64,000 nucleotides of DNA from Leptolyngbya sp. BC1307 (GCF_002286735.1 NZ_NRTA01000003.1:124001-188000); one strand, 5' to 3'; counted from the stretch's first letter, positions 8,263 to 17,094 are shown. Made by a program: numbers and translations. Notes: generated by a model not told the origin, from the letters alone.

Positions 8263-9126
8263 CTAGGGAGTAGGCAGATCACGTTTTAACCATTTTGACC
8301 GTAAAACGCCGCCCAGCATCAGCAACCCCGCTAGCGCGGCTGGCTCTGGGACTTCGGTAGGTTCAGGCGTTGGTTCTGGGAAAGGTTCAGGGGTTGGGAC
8401 GGGCATTGGTGCAGGAGCCGGGTTAGGCGTTGGGTCTGGGGTAGGCGTTGGGCTCGGTGATGGGACAGGCGGGTTGTCAGTAGCGGGCTCGGAAGATATC
8501 TGCTTAATTTGAGCATAGAGCTGACTGCTGATAGTCATATCTTCCGGCACCTGAAAGCTGCGCGTAAACGTCGCCCCGCCATCTGCGCTGAAGCCCAGTA
8601 GCGATAGGCTGTATATTGCCTGGTCAAAGGCAAAGGTTTGAGCCGCAGGATTGTCAGAAACCAGGAGCCTATCAGCACTACCGTCGAGGTTGGTATTAGG
8701 CGTCAGATCGAAGCCGAAAGTATATTTAAACTGTCGCTGCGCTTGAGCAGGTTGCGCCAGGTTGAGCTGAATGCTCAAAGGCACACTAGACACGTGAGTG
8801 CCGCTAAACGTTTGTCCGTTGAAGTAGGTAAGATTGCCTACCGCAAATGCCTGCTCGGAGGCTGCTGCAAAAGAGTTGCTCCAGAAGGTAAGCTTGTTGG
8901 GCATCGAGCGATCGCCGGGTCTCCCTAAGACAAAGGTTTCGCTCTGAGGGTTAGGCTTTTCAGTACTAAACGTCGCCTCAGGATCGACGGCCTGGTTGAC
9001 CGAGGGTGAATTAAAGGTGCCGCTGCTGTCGCCAAGAAAGAGCGTGGCAGCCATAGCTGGCGAACTCTGTAGCAGCAGCGGAGCAGCTACGAGAGCAAAG
9101 GAGGCAAGGTAAGTAGAACGAAACAT
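8263..9126 (-). CDS. Secreted choice-of-anchor-K/PEP-CTERM-type protein
   Basis: 287 residues. A signal peptide (MFRSTYLASFALVAAPLLL..., cleavage about AMA-A at 27) is followed by a beta-rich domain with PNKLTFWSNSF and LTYFNGQTFSGT, a pattern typical of the cyanobacterial choice-of-anchor K family. Residues about 214-255 are a Pro-Thr linker with repeated PTP and PEP units. The C-terminus has VPEPAALAGLLMLGGVL then basic RSKWLKR, a PEP-CTERM-like sorting tail recognised by exosortase. Expected outside the inner membrane, probably in extracellular matrix. No exosortase gene is in this window. Confidence 0.85.
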   Translation of the reverse strand: MFRSTYLASFALVAAPLLLQSSPAMAATLFLGDSSGTFNSPSVNQAVDPEATFSTEKPNPQSETFVLGRPGDRSMPNKLTFWSNSFAAASEQAFAVGNLTYFNGQTFSGTHVSSVPLSIQLNLAQPAQAQRQFKYTFGFDLTPNTNLDGSADRLLVSDNPAAQTFAFDQAIYSLSLLGFSADGGATFTRSFQVPEDMTISSQLYAQIKQISSEPATDNPPVPSPSPTPTPDPTPNPAPAPMPVPTPEPFPEPTPEPTEVPEPAALAGLLMLGGVLRSKWLKRDLPTP

Positions 9127-9289
9127 GTCGGCGGTTTCTGCATAGCGGCAAATATATCAAGAAAAACTGATGCACCTCAGCCCACAACCTAGTCACCCCA
9201 ATCGGCCTGAGCCTATGGTGGACACACAAATTGTTGAATTCTTTACTGGAGTTTGAAGTAGAGACTCTTCTAATAAGAGAGAACTATAA

Positions 9290-9435
9290 AGGTAGGTAGA
9301 GACCAGCTGAACCGGTGAAAAACGCCGGTCTTGAAAACGGTTCTTCAAGATGGGAATAGGCTAGCTGTCAAAGCCTACGCTGATTGCTTCTAAGAGAGAA
9401 TCTTCAAGGCCAGTCTTTAAGTCTTGAGTGCTCAG
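9290..9435. other. Run of three adjacent hairpins, candidate structured RNA or regulatory DNA
   Basis: Within the long spacer between the PEP-CTERM gene and dnaK, three inverted repeats lie nose to tail: accggtg/cgccggt (9311-9317 with 9323-9329, loop of five A), tcttgaa/ttcaaga (9329-9335 with 9344-9350) and taggct/agccta (9357-9362 with 9372-9377). No open reading frame of quality covers them. No T-run follows, so they are not simple terminators. Whether they are transcribed is unknown. Confidence 0.35.
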
Positions 9436-9436
9436 A

Positions 9437-9488
9437 CTGTTTCTGGGCGCTGTTTCTGAGCGCTGTTTCTGGGCACTGTTTCTGGGCT
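9437..9488. repeat. Tandem repeat, four copies of a 13-bp unit
   Basis: Four head-to-tail copies of ctgtttctgggcg with one or two changes per copy (9437-9449, 9450-9462, 9463-9475, 9476-9488). It lies in non-coding DNA 180 bp before a second, unrelated tandem array. Confidence 0.9.
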
Positions 9489-9667
9489 TAAACGGGCGAG
9501 ATGGCAGGAACTAATATAGTTAACAAGCTAATCTCCCTCGTATCCCTGTGTTTTAAGTGAATTTACGGTGAACAAGCCAGTCGCAGAGATGAAGAGATGC
9601 TTACCGGAAGTTTATGATAAGTATCCGGCTCCAACCAGCATCGGGGCAGGGCGGGGAACCTGGCCAT

Positions 9668-9779
9668 TCTCAGATTGGCAGTCTCAGATTGGCATTCTCA
9701 GATTGGCAGTCTCAGATTGGCAGTCTCAGATTGGCAGTCTCAGATTGGCAGTCTCAGATTGGCAGTCTCAGATTGGCAG
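9668..9779. repeat. Tandem repeat, eight copies of a 14-bp unit
   Basis: Eight exact or nearly exact copies of tctcagattggcag; only the second copy differs (final g to t). The unit length is not a multiple of three, and all copies are nearly identical, which indicates recent slippage expansion. There are no spacers, so this is not a CRISPR array. A reading frame through it exists only because the repeat has no stop in any of the three frames. Confidence 0.95.
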
Positions 9780-9807
9780 TACAGTATCAGTATCCAGGCG
9801 CAGATCC

Positions 9808-9851
9808 AAAAAAACAAAAAAAGGTGCAAATGGTTAATTCCCATCTGCACC
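9808..9851 (-). terminator. Rho-independent terminator of dnaK
   Basis: On the minus strand an 11-bp stem (plus-strand 9841-9851 with 9823-9833, one mismatch) is followed by a T-rich tract, TTTTTTTGTTTTTTT (plus 9808-9822). It lies about 105 bp downstream of the dnaK stop codon. Confidence 0.85.
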
Positions 9852-9956
9852 CTTTAGCCGAAGCATTCAATTGTCTTACTCGTTGCTCAATCATGAATAG
9901 CTTTGCCCGCTATGCCTGAGTTGGCTAAATGGCGAGCTTTAGCTTTCTACCGCTGA

Positions 9957-11870
9957 CTACTGATTGTCTGTCTCAGAGAACTCAGCATCGATGACATCGT
10001 CTTCACCGCTAGTAGAGGCACTGTCAGTGGGCTCACTGGCTGTATCGGCGGCGGCATCAGGCGCTGCCTCACTGCCCTGCTGATAGAGGTTGCTGCTAAG
10101 TGTGTAGAGCGCCTGCTGCAGGTCAGTCATCGTAGACTTGATCTTGTCGTAATCTTCGGCAGCGATCGCGTCCTTCAGCTCCTTCACCTGCGCTTCGATT
10201 TTCTCTTTGTCCTCAGCAGGTACCTTGTCGCCCAGCTCTTCTACCTGCTTTTCAGCCTGGTAAGCCAGCGAGTCGGCCTGGTTTTTGGTGTCAATCCGCT
10301 CACGGCGCTCTTTGTCAGCGTCAGAGTTGCTCTCAGCGTCGCGCACCATCTGCTCCACTTCATTTTCGGAGAGCGTAGACGCACCCGTGATGCTGATCGA
10401 CTGCTCTTTGCCCGATCCTTTGTCCTTAGCCGTGACGTTGAGGATGCCGTTAGCATCAATATCAAAGATCACTTCAATTTGAGGAACGCCGCGCTGAGCC
10501 GGGGGAATGCCGTCTAGCCGGAAGATGCCCAAGTCCTTGTTGTCGTTGGCCATTTCCCGCTCACCCTGGAGCACGTGGATCTCCACATTGGTCTGCCCAT
10601 CGACAGCGGTCGAGAAGACCTCTGACTTTTTGGTAGGAATGGTGGTGTTGCGAGTGATCAGCTTCGTCATCACACCGCCTAGGGTCTCGACACCCAACGA
10701 TAGCGGGGTCACATCCAAGAGCAGAATGTCTTTGACTTCGCCTGCAAGCACACCGCCCTGAATAGCAGCGCCAATGGCGACCACTTCATCAGGGTTCACC
10801 GTTTGGTTAGGCTCTTTATCCAAAATTCGCTGAACCAGGCTTTGTACTGCCGGAATCCGAGTAGAACCGCCTACTAGGACGACTTCGTCAATATCCGACT
10901 TGCTGAGCTTGGCGTCTTTGAGCGCGTTTTGTACGGGCACACCGCAGCGATCAATCAGATCAGAGCACAGCTCTTCAAACTTAGCGCGGGTCAAGGTGGT
11001 ATCTAAGTGCTTAGGCCCGTCTTGAGTAGCCGTGATAAACGGCAGGTTAACTTCTGCCTGAGTCACGCTAGATAGCTCAATCTTGGCTTTTTCAGCCGCT
11101 TCGGTCAGACGCTGGAGCGCCTGCTTATCTTTGCGCAGGTCGATGCCTTCTTTTTTGGCGAAGTCCTCAGCGAGATAGTCAACCAGCTTTTTGTCAAAGT
11201 CGTCACCGCCTAAGTGCGTATCGCCTGAAGTAGAGAGCACTTCGAAAACGCCGTCGCCAACTTCTAGAATAGAAACGTCAAAAGTACCGCCGCCCAAGTC
11301 AAAGACGAGGATAGTTTCGTTGCTCTTTTTATCTAAGCCATAGGCCAGCGCAGCGGCGGTCGGCTCGTTGATGATTCGCAGTACTTCTACGCCTGCAACT
11401 TTACCGGCGTCTTTGGTAGCCTGACGCTGGGAGTCATTAAAGTAGGCAGGAACCGTGATCACGGCCTGCGTGACCTTTTCGCCCAGGTACTTACTAGCGT
11501 CGTCTACGAGCTTACGTAGCACCTGCGATGAAATTTCTTCGGGGGCGTACTGCTTCCCGTCAGATGTTTCAATTTTGACATTGCCGCCAACTTTGGCGAT
11601 TTTATAAGGCACTTCGCTAGCTTCGTTATTGACTTCGTCATACTGACGGCCAATGAAGCGCTTGACTGAATACAGCGTATTCTCGGGGTTCATCACCGCT
11701 TGCCGCTTGGCGATTTGGCCGACGAGGCGATCGCCATTTTTGGCATAGGCCACGACCGAAGGCGTGGTGCGAAAACCTTCAGCGTTGGCGATAACAGTAG
11801 GCTTACCGCCTTCCATCACAGCCACAACCGAGTTAGTGGTCCCCAGGTCAATTCCGACTACTTTTCCCAT
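9957..11870 (-). CDS. dnaK: Chaperone protein DnaK (Hsp70)
   Basis: 637 residues, full Hsp70 length. The ATPase domain shows [13 protein letters not shown] (residues 6-18), the phosphate-2 motif [12 protein letters not shown] near 192 and [10 protein letters not shown] near 333. The substrate-binding domain begins near 385 ([14 protein letters not shown]) and the helical lid runs to a Ser/Ala/Asp-rich tail ending [10 protein letters not shown]. DnaK binds exposed hydrophobic peptides in an ATP cycle driven by DnaJ and GrpE; neither partner gene is adjacent. Cyanobacteria carry several dnaK genes; the length and simple acidic tail fit the main heat-inducible DnaK2 type, though paralogue assignment needs a tree. 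No CIRCE element was recognised upstream. Confidence 0.97.
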   Translation of the reverse strand: MGKVVGIDLGTTNSVVAVMEGGKPTVIANAEGFRTTPSVVAYAKNGDRLVGQIAKRQAVMNPENTLYSVKRFIGRQYDEVNNEASEVPYKIAKVGGNVKIETSDGKQYAPEEISSQVLRKLVDDASKYLGEKVTQAVITVPAYFNDSQRQATKDAGKVAGVEVLRIINEPTAAALAYGLDKKSNETILVFDLGGGTFDVSILEVGDGVFEVLSTSGDTHLGGDDFDKKLVDYLAEDFAKKEGIDLRKDKQALQRLTEAAEKAKIELSSVTQAEVNLPFITATQDGPKHLDTTLTRAKFEELCSDLIDRCGVPVQNALKDAKLSKSDIDEVVLVGGSTRIPAVQSLVQRILDKEPNQTVNPDEVVAIGAAIQGGVLAGEVKDILLLDVTPLSLGVETLGGVMTKLITRNTTIPTKKSEVFSTAVDGQTNVEIHVLQGEREMANDNKDLGIFRLDGIPPAQRGVPQIEVIFDIDANGILNVTAKDKGSGKEQSISITGASTLSENEVEQMVRDAESNSDADKERRERIDTKNQADSLAYQAEKQVEELGDKVPAEDKEKIEAQVKELKDAIAAEDYDKIKSTMTDLQQALYTLSSNLYQQGSEAAPDAAADTASEPTDSASTSGEDDVIDAEFSETDNQ

Positions 11871-12112
11871 ATCTTGCTCCGACTGAATAACTAACGACGA
11901 TTTGTTCGTAAGGGTTATTCATATAGTGCTCAATCAGAGGCGGTTTACTGAAGGGGGGGTTACCGAACCCGAGGCTTCGGCTACGCTCAGCTCTCAGCGG
12001 GTCTTGACTTTGGCTTGTGGCTTCTTAAGGAAAAAGCACAGAATGGCTCAAACGGGAAAATAAGACGCAGGATAGAGGTCAGTTTAATATTTGCCAATAA
12101 TTTCTTAATGGA

Positions 12113-12150
12113 AGAAAAACACCTGACCGTAGCGTTTATGTACGGTCAGG
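12113..12150 (-). terminator. Terminator of the TerB-dynamin operon
   Basis: A perfect 10-bp inverted repeat (cctgaccgta 12122-12131 with tacggtcagg 12141-12150, 9-nt loop) is followed on the minus strand by TGTTTTTCTTCC. It lies 20 bp past the stop codon of the membrane-anchored partner gene. Confidence 0.8.
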
Positions 12151-12169
12151 GCGATCTGGGTCGCTCAGT

Positions 12170-13456
12170 CTATGCCACTGCTGCGATCTTCAAATCTTCT
12201 TCTTCGGCTGCCAAGGATTCGTCTCGGATAGCAAAATACAGCTCTAGATTTGCCACCGTGAGCGGAGAGGCTTGCTTCAAATTTCGAGGGCTAAGTGCTG
12301 TCAGAGACTCTAAAGCTGCTCTTTCGGCAATATATTCTTCGCCCTGCCGCCGCAGCTCCGGACTAAATGAATAGACAAGGCTCTCGTGTAGAGCCTCGGG
12401 CACAAAGTTAGATTTGAGATCTTCATAAACTGAGTACTCGATTGGTCTGTCGTCAGCGGGATCTTCTATGATCACGTCACTTTCAGCCTTTTCAGCTTCA
12501 TCATCTACAGATGCATTCAGCTGCTTCATTTCCTCGGCAGAGAGCGTTTCAACCCATTCAATACGCTCATTCCACGCATTGATAGCCACTAGATCGTGGT
12601 TGTGGATTCTAGTAAGCTCTGGAAATAGGAAGTCTAGCTCATCAGTAGTTTCAACTTTATCTAAGGTGGCTACAGCATCCTGACGGATAGTGGCATTCAG
12701 AGCGGTTAGGCGATCGCTCACCGTTTGCCATTCCCCCTGCATCTGATAGGTCATTGCGATCGCCTGCTCAATTGCCCATACACATTCGCACCGACGAATA
12801 TACGCAGCCGAACCAACCCCGATCATCAACTGGCCATTGTCATAGTCTGATAGCGCTCGGAACATCATGTCCCTAGCGGCTTTGATCTCATCGCTGCGCG
12901 ATCTCAAATCCTGCATAGTCATTGCAGAGCATAGCCGATTCATTGCCTTTTCAAACAGGCCGTAAGCCCTCGCTAGAATTGTACGGTGAGCCCTAAACTC
13001 CACATCGTCTGACACCTGCTGAATATGCTTAATCAGCTCAACGCCTTGATCCGCAAATACCTGCTTAAGGTCAATGAATCCTTCCCTCACTTCAACGCGC
13101 ATTTGCCGCACGTCTTTTCTAAGCTTGAGCGTTTGCCATAGATTTACGGCAGAGAGGGCAGCTACGGCTACTGTACCGACACCAATTACAGCCGTAGTCG
13201 CTTGCAAGGTTGCTACCGATGCAGAAAGCGCCTTGATTCCTTGTAGTGCTTTATGACCTTGGTATAGTTGCCCTGCTCCCATGAGCATTTGTGGCGCAGC
13301 TGTCAGTGGATTCAGACTCATGCCAATGGCGTGTGCAGCAAATTGACCTGTTGCAGCATCTCGAACCATTCCAATCGGAACGCCCGCAGCCGTTTCAACT
13401 GGAATATATTTTCCGGCTGCAATTCCTATCTGTACTAAAGGCGAAAAATCGTACAT
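12170..13456 (-). CDS. Membrane-anchored helical protein, partner of TerB-dynamin GTPase
   Basis: 428 residues with no family I can name. Residues 12-45 hold a distinctive motif (IAAGKYIPVETAAGVPIG, then RDAATGQFAAHAIG). A long hydrophobic helix at about 82-105 (ATTAVIGVGTVAVAALSAV) looks like a single membrane anchor or hairpin. It is followed at once by the charged coiled segment LRKDVRQMRVEVREGFIDLKQ, then mainly helical sequence with DELDFLFPELTRIHNHDL near 273 and an acidic region near 320. It starts 31 bp after the GTPase stop codon on the same strand and ends at its own terminator, so the two form an operon. The context suggests the pair works at a membrane; the biochemical role is unknown. 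Confidence 0.85.
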   Translation of the reverse strand: MYDFSPLVQIGIAAGKYIPVETAAGVPIGMVRDAATGQFAAHAIGMSLNPLTAAPQMLMGAGQLYQGHKALQGIKALSASVATLQATTAVIGVGTVAVAALSAVNLWQTLKLRKDVRQMRVEVREGFIDLKQVFADQGVELIKHIQQVSDDVEFRAHRTILARAYGLFEKAMNRLCSAMTMQDLRSRSDEIKAARDMMFRALSDYDNGQLMIGVGSAAYIRRCECVWAIEQAIAMTYQMQGEWQTVSDRLTALNATIRQDAVATLDKVETTDELDFLFPELTRIHNHDLVAINAWNERIEWVETLSAEEMKQLNASVDDEAEKAESDVIIEDPADDRPIEYSVYEDLKSNFVPEALHESLVYSFSPELRRQGEEYIAERAALESLTALSPRNLKQASPLTVANLELYFAIRDESLAAEEEDLKIAAVA

Positions 13457-13487
13457 GGCTATAACTCCTTTGATAAATGAATCTGCT

Positions 13488-16085
13488 TTAACTCAGGGCT
13501 GTTCTAGTTAAGCTCTCAAGCGCTGTTTCAATCGTTTGTAGCTGAAGCTTCTTTTGCTGAATAATTACTGACTCCACTTCCTTTTGTGCCAAGGTTTCTT
13601 TCAAAACGCCTTCTTGCTGCTCTAGCAGATTGCACAGAATAGAAATAGAAGCGCTTGCTGATTCATGAAAGTCTTGGGCCTTTTTATCAAAGGCGCTTTC
13701 GATGTTTTCGGTAATCCTGGTCAAAATCTCGTCAGAGGCTTCTACAAATTTATCTATGCCTTTATTGAAAGCTTCTACTTTCAGTTCCTCTTTCATCTCT
13801 TCTACATCCTTTCCGAAAAGCCAACTGGCAGCGGCCCCAGCTATGCCACCTGTAAGTAAAATAGGCCATAGCCCAAATCCGGCAAAAGCCAAAGCTCCCG
13901 CAGCAGCCATACCGCCTCCCTTCAGACCTAAATCGCCCCAGAAGCCTGTAGCATCTCCTACGGCGTCAGGATTAAGCTTGGAATGAAATTTGAGGTTGAC
14001 TCCCAAACTCGATAGCTCGAACTGCTTCTGTAGGCCAGCACCAGTCTTGTCATCAATAGATTTAAGGTCTTGCTGTATGGTCGCTAGCTTCTTGATAATT
14101 TCACTCTCTAGCTCGTCTACCTTAGGCTTTAGAATAGTCTGCATAACAGCGTTTTTCAGCCAATTATCTAATTCTTCAGAGATATCCTGTACGAATTTTT
14201 CTGCATAGTCCTTGACAATAGCTGCCTTTTGCTCGTGTTGCGTTGCCCACTTCTCTTTTCTGCTGGCGAGGCAATCATCAACATCGTCTAGCCATTGATC
14301 CCATGAGTCGCTGACCTCTGATAGCGCTTCCTCAATTAGTGACTCTTTGAGCACCTGAATTTTGATGTCGAACCCACTTATCGCGCCCGTTTTCTCCAAT
14401 ATCTTGTGCTGCTCTGCTGCTGAAAGGCTGAGCTTGCCTTCCAAGAAATTCGTCATTTTCTCGAATCCATCTTGAATTCCCGAAACAAACCGTTGAACGT
14501 TCACAATTCCTTTCATAAGGCTCAGTTCGCCTCTTTCCTCTACCAAGAATGTTTCAAGTGCGCTCACAAATGCTTCAAATGACTCAGAGTGCTCGTTTAC
14601 GGTCTGTGTCAAAGTTGCTTCTAACGCAAATCGCGCAGACACAAAATGAACCCGATTATCGCTACTTAATAAAGGATTTTCTGGATTGCACACGACGTTT
14701 TTGACTAGTGTTTTGACTTGCGTTTCGTCATTGGGCGATCGCAGCAAATCCATAAAGTTAATCAGCACAAATAGATTATTAGCCGGAGCTTCAGGGTCTT
14801 CTGTTTGCAACCGATGCTTCAGGCTCTCTAACAGATCTCGCTCGCCCTTGGTCATCGGGCGCTGCGCATTTGCTAAGAAAATAGCCGCGTCGATATCTCG
14901 TAATAGTCTCTCTGTTACAGCCGTCCGATCAGGATGTTCGTTCAGACCAGGAGAGTCCACAATCTCTACATGATGGCGGCACAGCTCTAGCCCCGGATGC
15001 TCCAGCACAATTTCAGCAATATTCGATTCGGCTAGCTCAAGCTCTCGGTTGCCTAAAGCCGCTTCCTCTGGAATAGACGCCTGCTGCTGATACTGCTCGA
15101 AAGGAATGACGGCCTGGGTGCCATCTTTGTAATGGCAGACCACTCGCTTTTCAGCCCCGTACTTCAGCACTGTCAGCGTTCCACTACAGGGAATCGCCCG
15201 CACGGGCTGTAGCTCCTCACCTAGCAGCGCATTCAGGAACGTCGATTTCCCTTGGCTAAATTCGCCGACAATCGCCAATCGAAACTTCTGTGATTGAACT
15301 TTTTGAGCAAGTGATCGCACTGCATCTTCGAGTACCGCAAGAAAAATATTACAGTCGCCTTCCTCCTGTAGCACTTCTATAAGATCAGTACAGATTTGGC
15401 TCAACTGCGCCTGATAGCCTTGAAACTTTTCGAGTTTTGCATACGATGGCTTACGGCTGGCTGGGCGCGATGCGCTTTTCGGTTGAGCTAAAAACTTAGA
15501 GGACAAAAAGCTGGCAGCATTGACAATTGCTGCATCAATATTTTGAAAGCGCTGAGGATCTAGCAACCACCGTAGTTCCTCTACAGCCTCTTGTTTGACT
15601 TCTGCTCGCTTACCATCAAGGCAGGAGAGCAGCGCTTTTACTTGATGAGCTGGCACGTCTATTACGCTGGCTACTGTGTTGAGATACTTGCGTTCTTGCA
15701 CTTCTGCGCAGCCATCTGCGATCGCTAATCTATGGCCAAACCCCAAAATGATCAGCTTTTCAGAAACCGATAGTGAGTCCGTCAAACAACTGATTGCGTC
15801 TAGGCGATTATAAATTTCATGCTTCCGTATACCCTTGAGCATCAAGGAAATCATTTTTCCAAGGCTGCTCTCAGGTGATGCGAACTGACTCAGGACTTTC
15901 TGGAGATACAGCTTTTCACGGTCTGCTAGCTGGCCATCTGCGTAGGCGACACCCACTAGCACCGTCGTCATTGCCGACAAAAACATCACCCGAGGTGTCA
16001 GATGGCGATCCAGCACCTTTTGACCTGTGATCTGCGTCAGAATATCTGCGCCGTTCAGCTTTTTTGCAGCAAGGGTTGAGGACAT
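13488..16085 (-). CDS. Dynamin-family GTPase with N-terminal TerB-like domain
   Basis: 865 residues. Residues about 30-155 resemble TerB: two acidic helical repeats, AYADGQLADREK near 47 and AIADGCAEVQERKY near 121. A GTPase domain follows with P-loop GEFSQGKS (274-281), G2 threonine in SGTLT (301-305), G3 DSPGLN (377-382) and G4 NFMD (443-446, in place of NKxD, as in several bacterial dynamins). Long helices (about 505-700) form the stalk. A glycine-rich hydrophobic stretch at about 723-757 (GMAAAGALAFAGFGLW...) is a likely membrane-inserting paddle, followed by a return helix. Bacterial dynamin-like proteins oligomerise on and remodel membranes; some act in membrane repair or phage defence. 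First gene of a two-gene operon. Confidence 0.92.
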   Translation of the reverse strand: MSSTLAAKKLNGADILTQITGQKVLDRHLTPRVMFLSAMTTVLVGVAYADGQLADREKLYLQKVLSQFASPESSLGKMISLMLKGIRKHEIYNRLDAISCLTDSLSVSEKLIILGFGHRLAIADGCAEVQERKYLNTVASVIDVPAHQVKALLSCLDGKRAEVKQEAVEELRWLLDPQRFQNIDAAIVNAASFLSSKFLAQPKSASRPASRKPSYAKLEKFQGYQAQLSQICTDLIEVLQEEGDCNIFLAVLEDAVRSLAQKVQSQKFRLAIVGEFSQGKSTFLNALLGEELQPVRAIPCSGTLTVLKYGAEKRVVCHYKDGTQAVIPFEQYQQQASIPEEAALGNRELELAESNIAEIVLEHPGLELCRHHVEIVDSPGLNEHPDRTAVTERLLRDIDAAIFLANAQRPMTKGERDLLESLKHRLQTEDPEAPANNLFVLINFMDLLRSPNDETQVKTLVKNVVCNPENPLLSSDNRVHFVSARFALEATLTQTVNEHSESFEAFVSALETFLVEERGELSLMKGIVNVQRFVSGIQDGFEKMTNFLEGKLSLSAAEQHKILEKTGAISGFDIKIQVLKESLIEEALSEVSDSWDQWLDDVDDCLASRKEKWATQHEQKAAIVKDYAEKFVQDISEELDNWLKNAVMQTILKPKVDELESEIIKKLATIQQDLKSIDDKTGAGLQKQFELSSLGVNLKFHSKLNPDAVGDATGFWGDLGLKGGGMAAAGALAFAGFGLWPILLTGGIAGAAASWLFGKDVEEMKEELKVEAFNKGIDKFVEASDEILTRITENIESAFDKKAQDFHESASASISILCNLLEQQEGVLKETLAQKEVESVIIQQKKLQLQTIETALESLTRTALS

Positions 16086-16214
16086 TTTCTATCGTTTTGG
16101 GAAGAACTAGGTAGAGGCTTATCGAAAAAAGGCGCAACAGCAAGGACTTCGCTGTCATGCTTGATTGATAAAAGCAACTCTTGATATACTTCCCAATTTG
16201 CCGCAGTCCCCAAT

Positions 16215-16246
16215 CCTTCGTTAACCCCTGAACGGTTAGACGAAGG
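16215..16246. promoter_or_regulatory. Imperfect 12-bp inverted repeat between divergent operons
   Basis: Arms ccttcgt-taacc (16215-16226) and ggtta-g-acgaagg (16234-16246) pair with one bulged base around a 7-nt loop. It sits between the divergently transcribed TerB-dynamin operon and the toxin-antitoxin pair, with no T-run on either strand. It could be an operator for the antitoxin or simply a hairpin. Confidence 0.35.
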
Positions 16247-16325
16247 GAGAAGGCGATCGCACCTGTGACGTGAAGGGACGAGCTGGCACAGTAAAATGGG
16301 AAGGGCGATCGCCTCGTATCCAGAG

Positions 16326-16643
16326 ATGAGTATGATTTACGACGTTATTCTCAGTAGAAAGGACGATCAGTATATTGCCCGTGCTAAACAGTGGCCTGAA
16401 ATTATAGCTGTTGACAACAGCCGTGAGGCTGCGATTGAGCAGCTTAAATCCCAACTCCTTGACTATTTAACGAATGAGGTCGAGGTGGTTCAAATCGAAA
16501 TTCCAATTTCAACACAGACTGGAAATCCCTGGCTCGATAAATTTGGTTGGTTTAGGGACGACTCAACTTTCGACGACTTACAAGCTGAGATCGCGGCCTA
16601 TCGGCAAGAAATAGAGCAAGAGATGGAGTCCCTTGCGGATTGA
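16326..16643 (+). CDS. Antitoxin, HicB-like small protein paired with PIN toxin
   Basis: 105 residues from the ATG at 16326; the frame opens 30 bp earlier, but this start fits the family beginning (MSMIYDVILSRKDDQYIARAKQWPEI). The N-terminal half has the short strand-helix pattern of HicB-like antitoxins (substrate-like RNase H fold, NSREAAIEQLKSQL). The C-terminal half (WLDKFGWFRDDSTFDDLQAEIAAYRQEIEQE) is the acidic helical tail expected to wrap the toxin. The PIN-domain gene starts 13 bp downstream. It would neutralise the toxin and probably autoregulate the pair. Confidence 0.85.
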   Translation: MSMIYDVILSRKDDQYIARAKQWPEIIAVDNSREAAIEQLKSQLLDYLTNEVEVVQIEIPISTQTGNPWLDKFGWFRDDSTFDDLQAEIAAYRQEIEQEMESLAD

Positions 16644-16656
16644 AATCGCGTCTTAG

Positions 16657-17079
16657 ATGGCTTTATATATTTTGGATAGCGATCATTTGAGCCTTCATCA
16701 ACGCGGTTATGAACCGCTCGGTCAGCGATTGCTCACGATTTCTCCTAACCAGGTCGTCATCACTACGATTAGCGTTGAAGAGTTAATTCGAGGACGTTTG
16801 TCACAAATTCGGAAAGCAGCTAACTCTCCAGAACGAGTTCGTGCTTATTACTGGTTCACAAGAACTCTCGAATTTCTGCGTGATTTTACGGTACTGGGCT
16901 ACGATGCCGAAGCAGAAGCCTACTATCAGACCCTGCTTGCCCGAAAAGTTCGGATTGGCACACAAGATTTGAGAATTGCAGCGATCGCGCTAAGCCAGGG
17001 CACAACCTTAGTCACCCGTAATCGACAAGATTTCGAGCGTGTTGTGAGCCTAAATTTTGAGGACTGGTCAGTATTGTAG
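16657..17079 (+). CDS. PIN-domain ribonuclease toxin, VapC type
   Basis: 140 residues. Conserved PIN acidic residues are visible: Asp in LDSDHLSL (residue 7), Glu in TISVEELIRG (near 41), and Asp in IGTQDLRIAAIAL (near 109), followed by LVTRNRQDFERV near the C-terminus. VapC toxins are Mg-dependent endoribonucleases that cut tRNA or rRNA and arrest growth when the antitoxin is lost. It is downstream of and closely linked to the HicB-like antitoxin gene (13 bp). The active-site residues appear intact, so it is probably functional. Confidence 0.92.
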   Translation: MALYILDSDHLSLHQRGYEPLGQRLLTISPNQVVITTISVEELIRGRLSQIRKAANSPERVRAYYWFTRTLEFLRDFTVLGYDAEAEAYYQTLLARKVRIGTQDLRIAAIALSQGTTLVTRNRQDFERVVSLNFEDWSVL

Positions 17080-17094
17080 ACCGGGTTCCTATCC

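Noticed and set aside
9668-9779. Possible CRISPR array
   Set aside because: Units abut without spacers and are only 14 bp long.
9568-9919. Overlapping plus-strand frames through the 14-bp repeat array
   Set aside because: Open only because the repeat lacks stops in every frame; translation is a repetitive SDWQSQIG-type sequence with no start-site support.
12170-16085. Known named defence systems such as Zorya or Septu as explanation of the dynamin cassette
   Set aside because: No ZorA/B, helicase, SMC or HNH domain is seen; only the TerB, dynamin and membrane features are present.
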